Shown here: piece after piece, positions 63,505 to 64,000 of the stretch | Layout of the letters: each line of letters begins with the position of its first letter | How positions within the stretch are numbered: position 1 is the stretch's first letter | DNA from: Bacteroidales bacterium | GTDB taxonomy: Bacteria > Bacteroidota > Bacteroidia > Bacteroidales > F082 | Direction of reading: 5' to 3' | Assembly: GCA_023229135.1 (NCBI GenBank) | Contig: JALNZT010000026.1 | Location: 1 to 64,000, forward strand | DNA length: 64,000 nt | Program-made: the position numbers and the translations under genes | The notes under the pieces: model-generated | Databases searched by the model: none | Told to the model about the DNA's origin: nothing | What the model saw: the letters and a program-made list of their open reading frames with translations, nothing else

Positions 63505-64000
63505 ATGAAACATTTAATTATTGCTTTTACCTTGTTCACTTTATTTTTTGCTACAAATTTGTGTAGCCAAAACACAACCTTTGAATACTTATTATCTTCA
63601 CCTTTAGATGAATATTTTACAGATATTGTTGAGATAGAAGATGGTATGATTTATTTTACAGCCCGGTTATCTGATGTGAAAAATCCAAATCGAATCAGGG
63701 CATTGGTGGCAAAAATTGATCATTCGGGCAATCTGATTGACAGCCTTGTTTTTACACTTCCAGACAAAAACATATATATTAACAGTCTTTTTCGAACAGA
63801 AAATGGTGAATTTGATATCGTTGCAAGTATTTATGACACAGCTGACCTACATAAAAATGCAGGAGTTGCTTTGTTCGGGATGAACGAACAACTTAGTTTA
63901 TTTGACGAAACGAGATATTATTTGCCACCTACTTTTAAATTGGCTTCAATTTATCCAAGCATTACTGCTAATGGGGATATTCTAATAGGTATTACAATGT
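63505..64000 (+). CDS. Exported protein, 3' end cut by the window edge
   Basis: 165 codons are visible from ATG 63505. A signal peptide (MKHLIIAFTLFTLFFATNLC, cleavage about 21) precedes beta-rich sequence with TDIVEIEDGMIYFTARLSD, ALVAKIDHSGNLIDSLVF and TENGEFDIVASI. The regular strand pattern suggests a beta-propeller, and such proteins in this phylum often end in a T9SS sorting domain, but that end is outside the window. Function unknown. Confidence 0.75.
   Translation, partial: MKHLIIAFTLFTLFFATNLCSQNTTFEYLLSSPLDEYFTDIVEIEDGMIYFTARLSDVKNPNRIRALVAKIDHSGNLIDSLVFTLPDKNIYINSLFRTENGEFDIVASIYDTADLHKNAGVALFGMNEQLSLFDETRYYLPPTFKLASIYPSITANGDILIGITM

Overview
The window looks like chromosomal DNA of an anaerobic member of the Bacteroidota. 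Pointers are promoters of the TTG-N19-TAnnTTTG type, a C-terminal type IX secretion sorting domain, a tricorn-type S41 protease, a CzcA permease fused to its TolC-like channel, an RprXY-like two-component pair and many hairpin-rich intergenic repeats. A trimeric NADH-linked [FeFe] hydrogenase with its full maturase set points to a fermentative or syntrophic life. I cannot place it below phylum or order.

Layout. 0-4 kb: ssb (partial), tRNA-Leu with a broken copy of its 3' end, prs, rplY, pth and a small membrane protein. 4.5-10.3 kb: an operon for an octaheme tetrathionate-reductase-family cytochrome c, a cytochrome b, a tandem rhodanese lipoprotein, two YeeE/YedE sulfur transporter subunits (the second fused to a rhodanese-like domain) and an anchored rhodanese-like protein. 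Three of these proteins end in Gly-Gly-Cys. 10.5-15.1 kb: a sialidase, a tandem repeat array, then nitroreductase, DUF6265 lipoprotein and pgi. 15.5-27 kb: a sensor kinase/regulator pair, a beta-lactamase-like hydrolase, a DUF302 protein, a heavy-metal RND efflux system and a DEAD-box helicase. 27-29.2 kb: repeats and a PIN/UPF0175 toxin-antitoxin pair.

29.2-41.4 kb: one long minus-strand block. In transcription order it carries a receiver protein, NuoE-like, NuoF-like and HydA hydrogenase subunits, a kinase whose sensor is a degenerate [FeFe]-hydrogenase domain, a receiver, a receiver-kinase hybrid, then HydG, HydF and HydE. It reads as an electron-bifurcating hydrogenase with built-in H2 or redox sensing.

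41.9-49.9 kb: housekeeping genes (ftsX, DUF3098, uppP, truB, queA, glyS, an HMG-CoA lyase-like gene, an MBL hydrolase). 50.2-51.3 kb: a head-to-head scar joining the 3' part of an RND pump gene to the 3' part of a glutamine amidotransferase gene. 51.3-57.2 kb: RidA, a lipid kinase, two glycosyltransferases and a secreted sialidase-like T9SS protein. 57.3-61.1 kb: a 111-bp tandem array and the tricorn-like protease. 61.4-64 kb: an AT-richer accessory region with a small triple-repeat secreted protein, a lipoprotein and a truncated secreted protein.

Strongest leads for something undescribed: (1) the Gly-Gly-Cys-tailed sulfur proteins in the octaheme cytochrome operon, where two rhodanese-like domains have lost the catalytic cysteine and the only soluble-side cysteine is the last residue; (2) the hydrogenase operon with its sensor and three receivers but no DNA-binding output; (3) a dispersed two-hairpin repeat whose stems show compensating base changes between arrays.
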